Positions 21,212 through 28,265 of a DNA stretch of 28,265 nucleotides are shown here, piece by piece (within the stretch, counting starts at the first letter, position 1; the number at the start of each line of letters is the position of its first letter). This DNA is from a virus. The stretch spans positions 1-28,265 of the IMG/VR virus record IMGVR_UViG_3300034407_003201, one strand, 5' to 3'. Position numbers and translations under genes: made by a program. The notes beneath the pieces are model-generated. The model made no database searches, was not told the DNA's origin, and saw nothing but the letters and a program-made list of their open reading frames with translations.

Positions 21212-22912
21212 ATGCCTTTAGTAGACCTCAAAACTAATCTAAAATCCCTAAAATATGGGAATGACAGGTTAGGTAATGGAAGTAGTAGAGAACCCTTTAT
21301 TACCGAACCTATACCTGAAGGGGATACCCCTGGGGCTTCTACAGACTTTCTTCTTAGGCAAGGAGCTATTAAAAATAGTGGTCAAGATGTTTCAAGATTA
21401 ACACAACTTCTTTTTTCAACTACTAGAGGATTTTTATTTACTACAGGTAATAATCTTCTTTCTAGGACATCTATAAAAACAGAAGCTACATTAGGACCTG
21501 CCTATGCTGGAGGAGCTATTAATCAAGGGGTTTATTCACCTACTTCTACAATAGCTCAATCATTAGCAGGTTTTTCAGGTACTCATTTAAATTTATTAGG
21601 AATTAATCCTAATTCACCTACAGCAGGAGTTGTTGAAGGAGATTTATTCCCTGATGGAGGTCTTATTAGATATGAACAAGTCGCTAGAGATTTTAATAAT
21701 CAAGAAGGAGATAGTAGTAATAACAGATTAGTATCCTTATATGACACTAAAATTTCAGGTCTTACTCCTACTCCTAAAAATTCTTTAGTTGCTTCTAGCC
21801 CACTTAATATACTATCCTATAGCGGAGGTCCTGGATCTATATTAGGAATAGGTAATACTATTACAAAAAGAACAACTAATACTACAGGTATAAATGAATA
21901 TGGTTTTACTGTTAAAGATTTTTTACAAACATCTTTTACTAGAGTATCTTTAGCCAAAACTTATTTTAACGATAATTATTCTTCTCTTCTTAAAATAACA
22001 GATTCACTTGTTGATCCAACTGGAATAAATATTTTACCTGAAATAACCTCAGGCTCATACAATTCTGAAGAAAATTTTCCTCGAGGTGTAGTCAGTAATA
22101 ATGAAATTGTAACACTTAAGACGGCATATGAAAAACCTAATGGAAGTGCCCTTGAATATACTATGCCCGGGGAAAAACGTATATATAAATCCAATCCCAA
22201 TTTTCAACGCAATAGGTATGGAAATCCTGGGCTAGCAATAGGTAAAAAACAGTACACTTATACTGGTGATAAATTTAATGCTACCAATACTGATAAGCTA
22301 AATACTTCTACAGTAAATGAAAAGCCTGATAATGATCAATTATTTAAATTTTATTTAAATTTAGTTGACCCTCAATCTCCTGGAGCAAATAATTATTTAT
22401 ATTGGCAAGCATATGTTGACAATTTTAATGATCAAGTAGGAGCTAACTATGATGAATTTACTTACACAGGTAGAGGTTATCCTTCATTTCGCTATAAAGG
22501 ATTTACTAGGGCAATTAATTTAGACTTTACTATTGTAGCTACATCACCTGATCAAATAGTTCCTATTTATAAAAAATTAAATACATTAATTCAAAATTTG
22601 GCCCCAAACTATAGTAGTACTGGTTATATACGTGGTAATTTTGTTAAATTAACATTTGGAGATTATCTTACTAACGTCCCCGGAATCATTAAGGGTTTTT
22701 CAATAAACCCAATATTTGACGCTGGTTTTGATATAGGAGGAACAGAAGAAGAAACATTAAAAAATATTACATCCGGGAAACAATTACCAAAAGCATTAAA
22801 AATAAGTGGATTTAACTTTGTCCCAATTGCTAGTAATGATAATAAATTAGTAAGTAGTGATAGTCAATTTTTTGGAGGAAAGGATAACCTTTTAAGTAAA
22901 GATAATGGATAG
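21212..22912 (+). CDS. putative baseplate protein (tube-baseplate junction)
   Basis: A 566-residue protein. The N-terminal ~300 residues are Gly/Asn/Thr-rich and variable. From about residue 375 it shows the more conserved part: FKFYLNLVDPQSPG, YWQAYVDNFNDQVGANYDEF, TGRGYPSFRYKGFTRAINLD, an IYKKLNTLIQNLAPNY helix, and GYIRGNFVKLTFGDYLTNVP followed by a GIIKGFS strand. This C-terminal domain recurs in phage baseplate proteins next to LysM/gp53-like and hub genes, where it may cap the tail tube in the role of T4 gp48/gp54. That role is inferred from position and fold style only. The end overlaps the next gene by eight bases. Confidence 0.58.
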   Translation: MPLVDLKTNLKSLKYGNDRLGNGSSREPFITEPIPEGDTPGASTDFLLRQGAIKNSGQDVSRLTQLLFSTTRGFLFTTGNNLLSRTSIKTEATLGPAYAGGAINQGVYSPTSTIAQSLAGFSGTHLNLLGINPNSPTAGVVEGDLFPDGGLIRYEQVARDFNNQEGDSSNNRLVSLYDTKISGLTPTPKNSLVASSPLNILSYSGGPGSILGIGNTITKRTTNTTGINEYGFTVKDFLQTSFTRVSLAKTYFNDNYSSLLKITDSLVDPTGINILPEITSGSYNSEENFPRGVVSNNEIVTLKTAYEKPNGSALEYTMPGEKRIYKSNPNFQRNRYGNPGLAIGKKQYTYTGDKFNATNTDKLNTSTVNEKPDNDQLFKFYLNLVDPQSPGANNYLYWQAYVDNFNDQVGANYDEFTYTGRGYPSFRYKGFTRAINLDFTIVATSPDQIVPIYKKLNTLIQNLAPNYSSTGYIRGNFVKLTFGDYLTNVPGIIKGFSINPIFDAGFDIGGTEEETLKNITSGKQLPKALKISGFNFVPIASNDNKLVSSDSQFFGGKDNLLSKDNG

Positions 22913-23204
22913 ATATAACAACATACCCATACTTCGTACTCCTGCTGGAAAAAGATATAGGGCTAATACTAAATATCCTGAAATTCCTTTTAACAATAAT
23001 GACATATACGTTATAGCAGAACAAGGAGATAGGTTTGACTTATTAGCTTTTCAATATTATGGAGACACAAGTTTGTGGTGGATAATCCCAGCAGCAAACC
23101 CTCGTTTTAAACCAAACAGCATCTACCCAGAACGAGGACACCAAATAAGAATCCCTGCTAATGTGTCAGGTATTATAGAAGCGTATAATGTTTTAAATCA
23201 ATAA
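22905..23204 (+). CDS. 53: baseplate wedge protein, gp53-like (LysM-type fold)
   Basis: A 99-residue protein with the pattern YVIAEQGDRFDLLAFQYYGD at about 36-55, then SLWWIIPAANPRF, and GHQIRIPANV near 82-91. This GDR-D-LA-YGD-WWIIA-N-P-I-RIP order is that of the gp53/LysM-like baseplate domain common in T4-like and related contractile phages. In T4, gp53 joins adjacent wedges into the hexagonal baseplate. The start overlaps the upstream stop, indicating coupling. It is much shorter than T4 gp53 (196), so only the core domain is present. Confidence 0.78.
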   Translation: MDRYNNIPILRTPAGKRYRANTKYPEIPFNNNDIYVIAEQGDRFDLLAFQYYGDTSLWWIIPAANPRFKPNSIYPERGHQIRIPANVSGIIEAYNVLNQ

Positions 23205-23207
23205 GTT

Positions 23208-25643
23208 ATGGGAAAAGTTGTAGGAGAAAATTTTAATGATTTTGTAAAAAATCAAATCAATATTAGACAAAAAAAACTAGGCATTACGGAATATGATGAT
23301 GATCTTCTTACATTTACTACAAGTAAAGATAGTTACATAAGACTTTCTTCAGCAGTAGATATTTCTCAAGAAAAACTTGCAACATTAAATATTTCACCTT
23401 TATTAAAATTTCCTAAAGGTAATTCTTTAGCTGAAAGTTATGTTTTATTTGGGGGTGCTAATAATGTTACTAAATCTTCTAAACCTAAAGGAGGCCTTAT
23501 AAATACTTACACTGATTCAATACTAGCTAATGCTTCATATGGGTTTGATTCATCGAAGGAATATGGGCTTGTTCCTTTACCTGGAGTAACTTCTTTTAAC
23601 ATTAAGCCTAAAAATAATGGTTCTATAGTAGAAGGTGAAATTAAAATTAAATGTTACAACATTCAACAATTTAATCATATTGAATCCCTTTATTTAAGAT
23701 TAGGATACACTTTATTATTAGAATGGGGGCATACTGTATATTTTAACAATAAGGGAACATTAGAAACCCAACTTACAGATAACACTGATACGGTACTAAA
23801 ATCTTTTTTAGGGATGCCTATAGAAAAAATAATTGGAGAAAGAAAGCTTGTAGGACCCCAACCCCAAAATTATACCCCATCCCCAGACCCACAAACTACT
23901 ATTTTAAACCTTATAAAAGAGGCACGTAAAAAATCATCTGGCAATTATGATGCTATAATAGGTCGAGTAAAAAATTATGAATGGACTGTAACCCCTACAG
24001 GAGAATATGAAATTTCTATCTCAGTCCTCTCCCCAGGAAGTATAGTAGAATCTTTATCAATTTCAACTGTTCTTCCAAATAAAAAATTAAAAAATAAAGA
24101 TGCATCCGCAGTAGAACCTATAGATCCTATAGAATCTACAAGTATAGGAAAAATTTTATCAAGTTTTAGAAAAGTATTAAGTGAAGATAGGTCTGCACTT
24201 GGAAGACTTTATAATTTCGTCATTGGTAATGGTGCAAACCCTATATCAGAATTAGGAGAATTAATTGAAGTAAGGAAAACAAATCCAATAAAATACCAAT
24301 ATTTTTATACTACTGAAGCCCTTACAAATAGTACCATTGCTGATCTTACTGGTTTAGAAGTAACGCCTTTTCTTTCACCCCCTGATCAAAGTTCTATACC
24401 TAAAAGGGAAATACTTAGAATTGATCCTAGTGATCTTGAACCTAAAGAAGAAGAGGGAACATCTAGTAGCTTATATTATATAAAATTTGGAGCTTTATTA
24501 AGAATAATACAAAATTTTCTTTTATTATATAATACTTCTCAAAAAAATGCCCCTATAGTAGCAATTGATTATAGTTATGATGATAATAAATGTTTCCTCC
24601 CTTCAGAAAACATATTTTCATCTGACCCCCGGGTTTGTATTATCCCTTCTCGCTTTTCAGGAACACGTCAAAAAAAAGGTTTTATGAAAACTCCATTTAA
24701 TCTTGATATTTTTAATGAAGCATTAGGAACTGATTTTCAAAATGTAGATACTTATAGTTATAATTTTATGCATATTTTTTTAAGTATAGATAATCTTTAT
24801 TCTATTCTTAAAAATAATATAAATAGCTCTGGAGATCTTGCTTTAATAGATTTTTTGACAGCTATATGTACTGGAATTAATACTTCTTTATCTAACACAA
24901 CTGAATTTTCTCCCTTTTTAGATACTGATACTAACATACTTCACATAGTTAATAAAAGAAATTCATCTCCTATTATTGAAGATCAAGAACCTCCTTCTAA
25001 ATTTCAAATTGGCTTTCTCCATAATAATGGTAAGCAAGGTTTAATAGGTATTGAAAATGGTAGTTTTGTAAAAGATGTATCTATTAAATCAACTATCCCC
25101 CCTAATTTTGCAACTCAAATTTCAATAGGAGCTCAAGCAAATAAAACAACAACTGAACCTAATGCTTTTTCTAACTGGAATGTAGGATACACTGATAGAA
25201 TCTTTTTAGATAAACAATCCTCAGGGTCTCCAAAAACAAAAGCCGAAGAAACTGAAGAAGAAAACATTGAAGAAAAATTTGAAAATACTACAAGTAATAC
25301 TATAGAAGCTGCATATCTTTACTCCCGCTTTGATTTTAATGAAGATTTATTTAAATTATCAACTGATGTAACTCAATTTTTTAAAATTGAAACTTCTAAA
25401 AGTATACAAAAAGACGAAAAACTTACAGCTCCTCTTATGATTCCTATTTCTTTATCCCTTACACTAGACGGACTTTCGGGAATGAAAATATTTCAAAAAT
25501 ATACTATTACTGATGATTTTTTACCTCAAAGTTATAGAGATAATATTGAATTTGTTATTAAAGGTATAAGTCATACTATTGATAGTAATGGGTGGATAAC
25601 AAACCTTGAAGGACAATTTATGCCTAAATCAAAAAACAAATAA
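23208..25643 (+). CDS. large baseplate hub-type protein
   Basis: An 811-residue protein just downstream of the gp53-like gene. The N-terminal third has LPGVTSFNIKPKNNGSIVEG, KCYNIQQFNHIESLYLRLGY and TLLLEWGHTVYF, a pattern (including the LEWGH motif) shared by large baseplate proteins of related phages. A long variable middle includes an acidic EETEEENIEEKFE stretch near 680-692. The C-terminus has LSLTLDGLSGMKIFQKYTI, FVIKGISHTIDSNGWITNLE and ends FMPKSKNK, the type of end found in hub proteins where a beta-sandwich closes the ring. I read it as a hub/spike-carrying component in the role of T4 gp27. No lysozyme motif is visible. Confidence 0.65.
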   Translation: MGKVVGENFNDFVKNQINIRQKKLGITEYDDDLLTFTTSKDSYIRLSSAVDISQEKLATLNISPLLKFPKGNSLAESYVLFGGANNVTKSSKPKGGLINTYTDSILANASYGFDSSKEYGLVPLPGVTSFNIKPKNNGSIVEGEIKIKCYNIQQFNHIESLYLRLGYTLLLEWGHTVYFNNKGTLETQLTDNTDTVLKSFLGMPIEKIIGERKLVGPQPQNYTPSPDPQTTILNLIKEARKKSSGNYDAIIGRVKNYEWTVTPTGEYEISISVLSPGSIVESLSISTVLPNKKLKNKDASAVEPIDPIESTSIGKILSSFRKVLSEDRSALGRLYNFVIGNGANPISELGELIEVRKTNPIKYQYFYTTEALTNSTIADLTGLEVTPFLSPPDQSSIPKREILRIDPSDLEPKEEEGTSSSLYYIKFGALLRIIQNFLLLYNTSQKNAPIVAIDYSYDDNKCFLPSENIFSSDPRVCIIPSRFSGTRQKKGFMKTPFNLDIFNEALGTDFQNVDTYSYNFMHIFLSIDNLYSILKNNINSSGDLALIDFLTAICTGINTSLSNTTEFSPFLDTDTNILHIVNKRNSSPIIEDQEPPSKFQIGFLHNNGKQGLIGIENGSFVKDVSIKSTIPPNFATQISIGAQANKTTTEPNAFSNWNVGYTDRIFLDKQSSGSPKTKAEETEEENIEEKFENTTSNTIEAAYLYSRFDFNEDLFKLSTDVTQFFKIETSKSIQKDEKLTAPLMIPISLSLTLDGLSGMKIFQKYTITDDFLPQSYRDNIEFVIKGISHTIDSNGWITNLEGQFMPKSKNK

Positions 25644-25654
25644 TTCTTAATCTA

Positions 25655-25662
25655 TATTTATT
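25655..25662 (+). promoter_or_regulatory. TATTTATT element
   Basis: TATTTATT ends three bases before ATG 25666, the same tight spacing as before the tape measure gene. That argues against a simple -10 box for this variant. Confidence 0.3.
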
Positions 25663-25665
25663 GGC

Positions 25666-26265
25666 ATGCCATATATTCCTAAAAGTAGAATACAACCTAA
25701 TTTATATACTGCTGGGAAAGACTATGTAATCCAATCTACTTTAGAACCCTACACAGGATATTATTATAAAATTTATACGGGTCAAATTTTTACAGGTAAA
25801 AATCCTGATGATAAACCTAATTTTCCCTTAATCCCCCCTCCTAACCAACCAGTCCAGTCAAATCAAACTCAAGTTTTTATTAAAGATAATTTTGCAAATG
25901 AAAACTATAAAGCTTTAAAAGGAATTGTTGGAAATAATTTAAGAAATAATCCTCAATTATTTTTCACTCAACCTACTGAATCCGATTATCAATTAGGTGA
26001 ATTTAGAAGATATTTCTGTAAAAAGAAAAATGAATTTATATACATCGAAATATCTAAATCAGACTACGATAATCTAGCCCAGAAAAACCCAACAATTAAT
26101 TTCCAAATGTGGGATCCTTTTAATATTTCTTGGACGTTAACTGGAGAAGAAAAACAAGTTTATTATATTAACCGTAATATAGTCCTTTTAAAGGAAAAAA
26201 ATGAAAAGTATTACGGTTTAGGGAAATATCTTCAAGAAAAGTATTTAAGGTACTATAAGCCTTGA
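25666..26265 (+). CDS. baseplate-region virion protein, MPYIPKS-type
   Basis: A 199-residue protein starting MPYIPKSRIQPNLYTAGKDY followed by YTGYYYKIYTGQIFTGKNPD, a beta-rich, Tyr-rich start that recurs in virion proteins of related phages between baseplate and fibre genes (recalled from the family's look, not searched). The C-terminal half contains RRYFCKKKNEFIYIEISKSDYD and WTLTGEEKQVYYINRNIVL, then a Tyr/Lys-rich end. It lies between the hub gene and a collagen-like fibre gene, so it may be the fibre-attachment component of the baseplate. Function is not established. Confidence 0.6.
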   Translation: MPYIPKSRIQPNLYTAGKDYVIQSTLEPYTGYYYKIYTGQIFTGKNPDDKPNFPLIPPPNQPVQSNQTQVFIKDNFANENYKALKGIVGNNLRNNPQLFFTQPTESDYQLGEFRRYFCKKKNEFIYIEISKSDYDNLAQKNPTINFQMWDPFNISWTLTGEEKQVYYINRNIVLLKEKNEKYYGLGKYLQEKYLRYYKP

Positions 26266-26266
26266 A

Positions 26267-26274
26267 TATTTATA
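26267..26274 (+). promoter_or_regulatory. candidate late promoter TATTTATA
   Basis: TATTTATA, extended to TATTTATAA, begins immediately after the TGA at 26263-26265 and ends 18 bases before ATG 26293. Confidence 0.5.
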
Positions 26275-26292
26275 ACGAAGAACCACTAGTTT

Positions 26293-28265
26293 ATGGCACA
26301 AAAATTTATTATAGACAGAAACTTAGGAGCATTTTGCATTCCTTACAAATTATCAAGTACCTCTACGGTACCTGTTTCTGGAAGAATAAGTTTATATAAC
26401 AGCCTAAAAGTATCAAACGTTAATAGAATTGATATAAACAAATCAGATCTATCTCAAAACGACTTATCGAATTATTTAATTACTAGCAATAAGGGCACTA
26501 TAACACTATATAGTAAAGAATTCCCTACTAGCTATGCAATATTTGCTTACACATCTATAGTAAATAATCCTAAATATGTAACTTTTATACTTACACCTGG
26601 GTCAATTGCTAAATCCGAAAATATCCCATTTTCATTAGAGGAGGAAATATGTTTGTTATTAGATTATAACGATGGAACAGGTGGAACAGGTGGAACAGGT
26701 GGAACCGCAGGAACATCAGGCACAAGTGGCACCTCAGGAGAAGGCACTTCGGGTACTAGTGGTACTTCAGGAGAAGGCACTTCGGGTACTAGTGGTACTT
26801 CAGGTTCTTCAGGTACTTCAGGCTCTTCAGGCACTTCAGGTTCCTCAGGCACTTCAGGATCAAGCGGCACTTCAGGATCAAGCGGCACTTCCGGATCAAG
26901 CGGTTCTTCAGGTACCTCAGGTGTAGGTGGTGTAACTACAGCAGGTACTAATGTAACAGTAACGGGTCAAGGAACCCAAGCAGATCCTTATGTTGTTAAT
27001 GCTTCATCTTTAGCTTCTGGTTCTTCTGGTACATCTGGATCTTCAGGTTCATCAGGCACTTCGGGTGTAGGTACAGATGGTTCATCAGGTACTTCAGGAA
27101 ATGACGGCTCATCAGGTACTAGTGGATCATCAGGTTCTTCAGGTACTTCAGGAGATGATGGTTCATCAGGTACCTCAGGTTCTAGTGGTTCAAGTGGTAC
27201 TTCAGGAGATGATGGCTCTTCAGGTACTTCGGGATCAAGTGGTTCTTCAGGTACTTCAGGATCATCAGGATCTAGTGGTACTTCAGGAGATGACGGCTCA
27301 TCAGGTACTAGTGGTTCTTCAGGTTCTTCAGGTACTTCAGGGGACGATGGCTCATCAGGTACCTCAGGTTCTAGTGGTTCAAGCGGTACCTCAGGAGATG
27401 ATGGTTCTTCAGGTACTTCAGGATCAAGCGGCTCTTCAGGTACTTCAGGATCAAGTGGTTCTTCAGGCACTTCAGGTTCATCAGGTTCTTCAGGTACTTC
27501 AGGATCATCAGGATCTAGTGGTACTTCAGGTGAAGATGGTTCATCAGGTACTAGTGGATCATCAGGTTCTTCAGGTACTTCAGGATCATCAGGTTCAAGC
27601 GGTACTTCAGGAGATGATGGTTCTTCAGGTACCTCGGGAGATGACGGCTCATCAGGTACTAGTGGTTCTTCAGGTTTAGATGGAGCAACAGGCACTTCAG
27701 GCTCTTCAGGTACTTCAGGAAACGAGGGTTCATCAGGTACTAGTGGAAGTTCAGGAAGTAGTGGAACAAGTGGAAGTAGTGGTAGTTCGGGAACATCTGG
27801 TTCTTCGGGATCAAGTGGAACTAGTGGGAATGATGGCTCATCTGGAACATCTGGTAGTTCGGGTACATCAGGTTCTTCGGGGTCAAGTGGTACTTCAGGA
27901 TCAAGCGGCTCTTCAGGTACTTCAGGATCAAGTGGTTCTTCAGGTACTTCAGGAGATGATGGTTCTTCAGGCACTTCAGGTTCATCAGGTTCTTCAGGTA
28001 CTTCAGGATCAAGCGGTTCTTCAGGCACCTCAGGAGATGATGGTTCGTCAGGTACTAGTGGTTCTTCAGGTTCTTCAGGTACTTCAGGATCAAGTGGTTC
28101 TTCAGGTACTTCAGGAGATGATGGTTCTTCAGGTACTTCAGGAGATGATGGTTCTTCAGGCACTTCAGGTTCATCAGGTTCTTCAGGTACTTCAGGATCA
28201 TCAGGATCTAGTGGTACTTCAGGTTCTTCAGGTACTTCAGGAGATGATGGCTCTTCAGGTACTTC
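26293..28265 (+). CDS. long collagen-like fibre protein (3' end outside window)
   Basis: ATG 26293 opens a frame with no stop to the window end, at least 657 residues. Residues 1-127 form a globular, beta-rich head ([20 protein letters not shown] onward, ending CLLLDYNDG). Collagen-like Gly-X-Y triplets begin at residue 128 with GTG units, then GTS and GSS. A non-collagenous island at about 211-238 contains [20 protein letters not shown], a short beta segment also seen in other phage fibres. Triplets then resume, punctuated by GDDG, GEDG, GNDG and GNEG. Proline is absent from the triplets. It would form a long trimeric fibre attached through the head domain. The antisense Pro/Glu/Val ORF over this region is a repeat by-product. 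Confidence 0.82.
   Translation, partial: MAQKFIIDRNLGAFCIPYKLSSTSTVPVSGRISLYNSLKVSNVNRIDINKSDLSQNDLSNYLITSNKGTITLYSKEFPTSYAIFAYTSIVNNPKYVTFILTPGSIAKSENIPFSLEEEICLLLDYNDGTGGTGGTGGTAGTSGTSGTSGEGTSGTSGTSGEGTSGTSGTSGSSGTSGSSGTSGSSGTSGSSGTSGSSGTSGSSGSSGTSGVGGVTTAGTNVTVTGQGTQADPYVVNASSLASGSSGTSGSSGSSGTSGVGTDGSSGTSGNDGSSGTSGSSGSSGTSGDDGSSGTSGSSGSSGTSGDDGSSGTSGSSGSSGTSGSSGSSGTSGDDGSSGTSGSSGSSGTSGDDGSSGTSGSSGSSGTSGDDGSSGTSGSSGSSGTSGSSGSSGTSGSSGSSGTSGSSGSSGTSGEDGSSGTSGSSGSSGTSGSSGSSGTSGDDGSSGTSGDDGSSGTSGSSGLDGATGTSGSSGTSGNEGSSGTSGSSGSSGTSGSSGSSGTSGSSGSSGTSGNDGSSGTSGSSGTSGSSGSSGTSGSSGSSGTSGSSGSSGTSGDDGSSGTSGSSGSSGTSGSSGSSGTSGDDGSSGTSGSSGSSGTSGSSGSSGTSGDDGSSGTSGDDGSSGTSGSSGSSGTSGSSGSSGTSGSSGTSGDDGSSGT
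26674..28265 (+). repeat. collagen-like triplet repeat array with 27-bp lattice
   Basis: The DNA is built of 9-bp Gly-X-Y units, mainly forms of GGTACTTCA and GGTTCTTCA. Acidic triplets (GDD, GED, GND, GNE) begin at 27097, 27151, 27205, 27286, 27340, 27394, 27529, 27610, 27637 and 27718; all these gaps are multiples of 27 bases. After 27826 the phase slips twice. The array runs to the window end. Confidence 0.85.

Noticed and set aside
26988-28163. Antisense ORF of 391 residues rich in PEVPEEP-type repeats, and other-frame ORFs over the same array
   Set aside because: Same repeat by-product as above; the + strand frame starting at 26293 has a proper head domain and stays open to the window end.
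26674-28265. CRISPR-like array
   Set aside because: The repeats are coding, in frame, 9-bp based and lack distinct spacers between constant repeats.
1-28265. tRNA or rRNA genes, integrase, insertion sequences
   Set aside because: No cloverleaf-like stretch, recombinase motif or inverted-repeat-bounded element was seen; nearly all of the window is accounted for by coding sequence.

Overview
This window reads as part of the late (virion) region of a large T4-like contractile-tailed phage (myovirus). All supported genes are on the + strand, tightly packed, AT-rich and in the standard code (TAA, TGA and TAG all act as stops). Start codons are rarely preceded by a Shine-Dalgarno sequence. They follow A-rich leaders instead, which suggests a Bacteroidota (flavobacterial) host; that is an inference from leaders and protein style, not a proof.

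Layout: 1-3258 holds the head module: the end of a gp21-like prohead protease, a gp22-like acidic scaffold and the gp23-like major capsid protein. 3363-5693 is an unexpected metabolic cassette of three overlapping genes: a dimethylarginine-dimethylaminohydrolase/amidinotransferase-family enzyme, a phosphatidylserine-decarboxylase-like proenzyme and PhoH. 5723-11692 is an accessory virion and fibre region: a small structural protein, a collagen-like stalk protein, two long fibre proteins sharing an N-terminal signature, a probable discoidin-like adhesin, and several small ORFs. 11730-17237 carries neck and tail genes (gp13-, gp14-, gp15-, gp18-, gp19-like) in the T4 relative order, but without genes 16/17 between 15 and 18. 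17330-20954 holds two overlapping ORFs in the tail-assembly-chaperone position and the tape measure protein. 20984-26265 is baseplate. 26293 to the window end is an open-ended second collagen-like fibre gene.

The genes fit together as follows. The protease matures a shell built on the scaffold; the neck proteins and tail terminator join head and tail; sheath and tube are assembled against the tape measure with help from the overlapping chaperone-like ORFs; baseplate and fibre proteins complete host recognition. The cassette behind the capsid gene has no obvious virion role and is probably auxiliary metabolism expressed late. A recurrent octamer, TATTTATA or a close variant, sits shortly upstream of at least ten genes or gene groups and is the best candidate for a phage-specific late expression signal. 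Four hairpins at gene-group ends look like intrinsic terminators (one weak).

The items most worth a second look are the amidinohydrolase-decarboxylase-PhoH cassette, the TATTTATA signal with its variable spacing, the +1-frame overlap with a T7 run upstream of the tape measure gene, and the two architectures of collagen-like repeats (a 153-bp tandem block and a 27-bp lattice).
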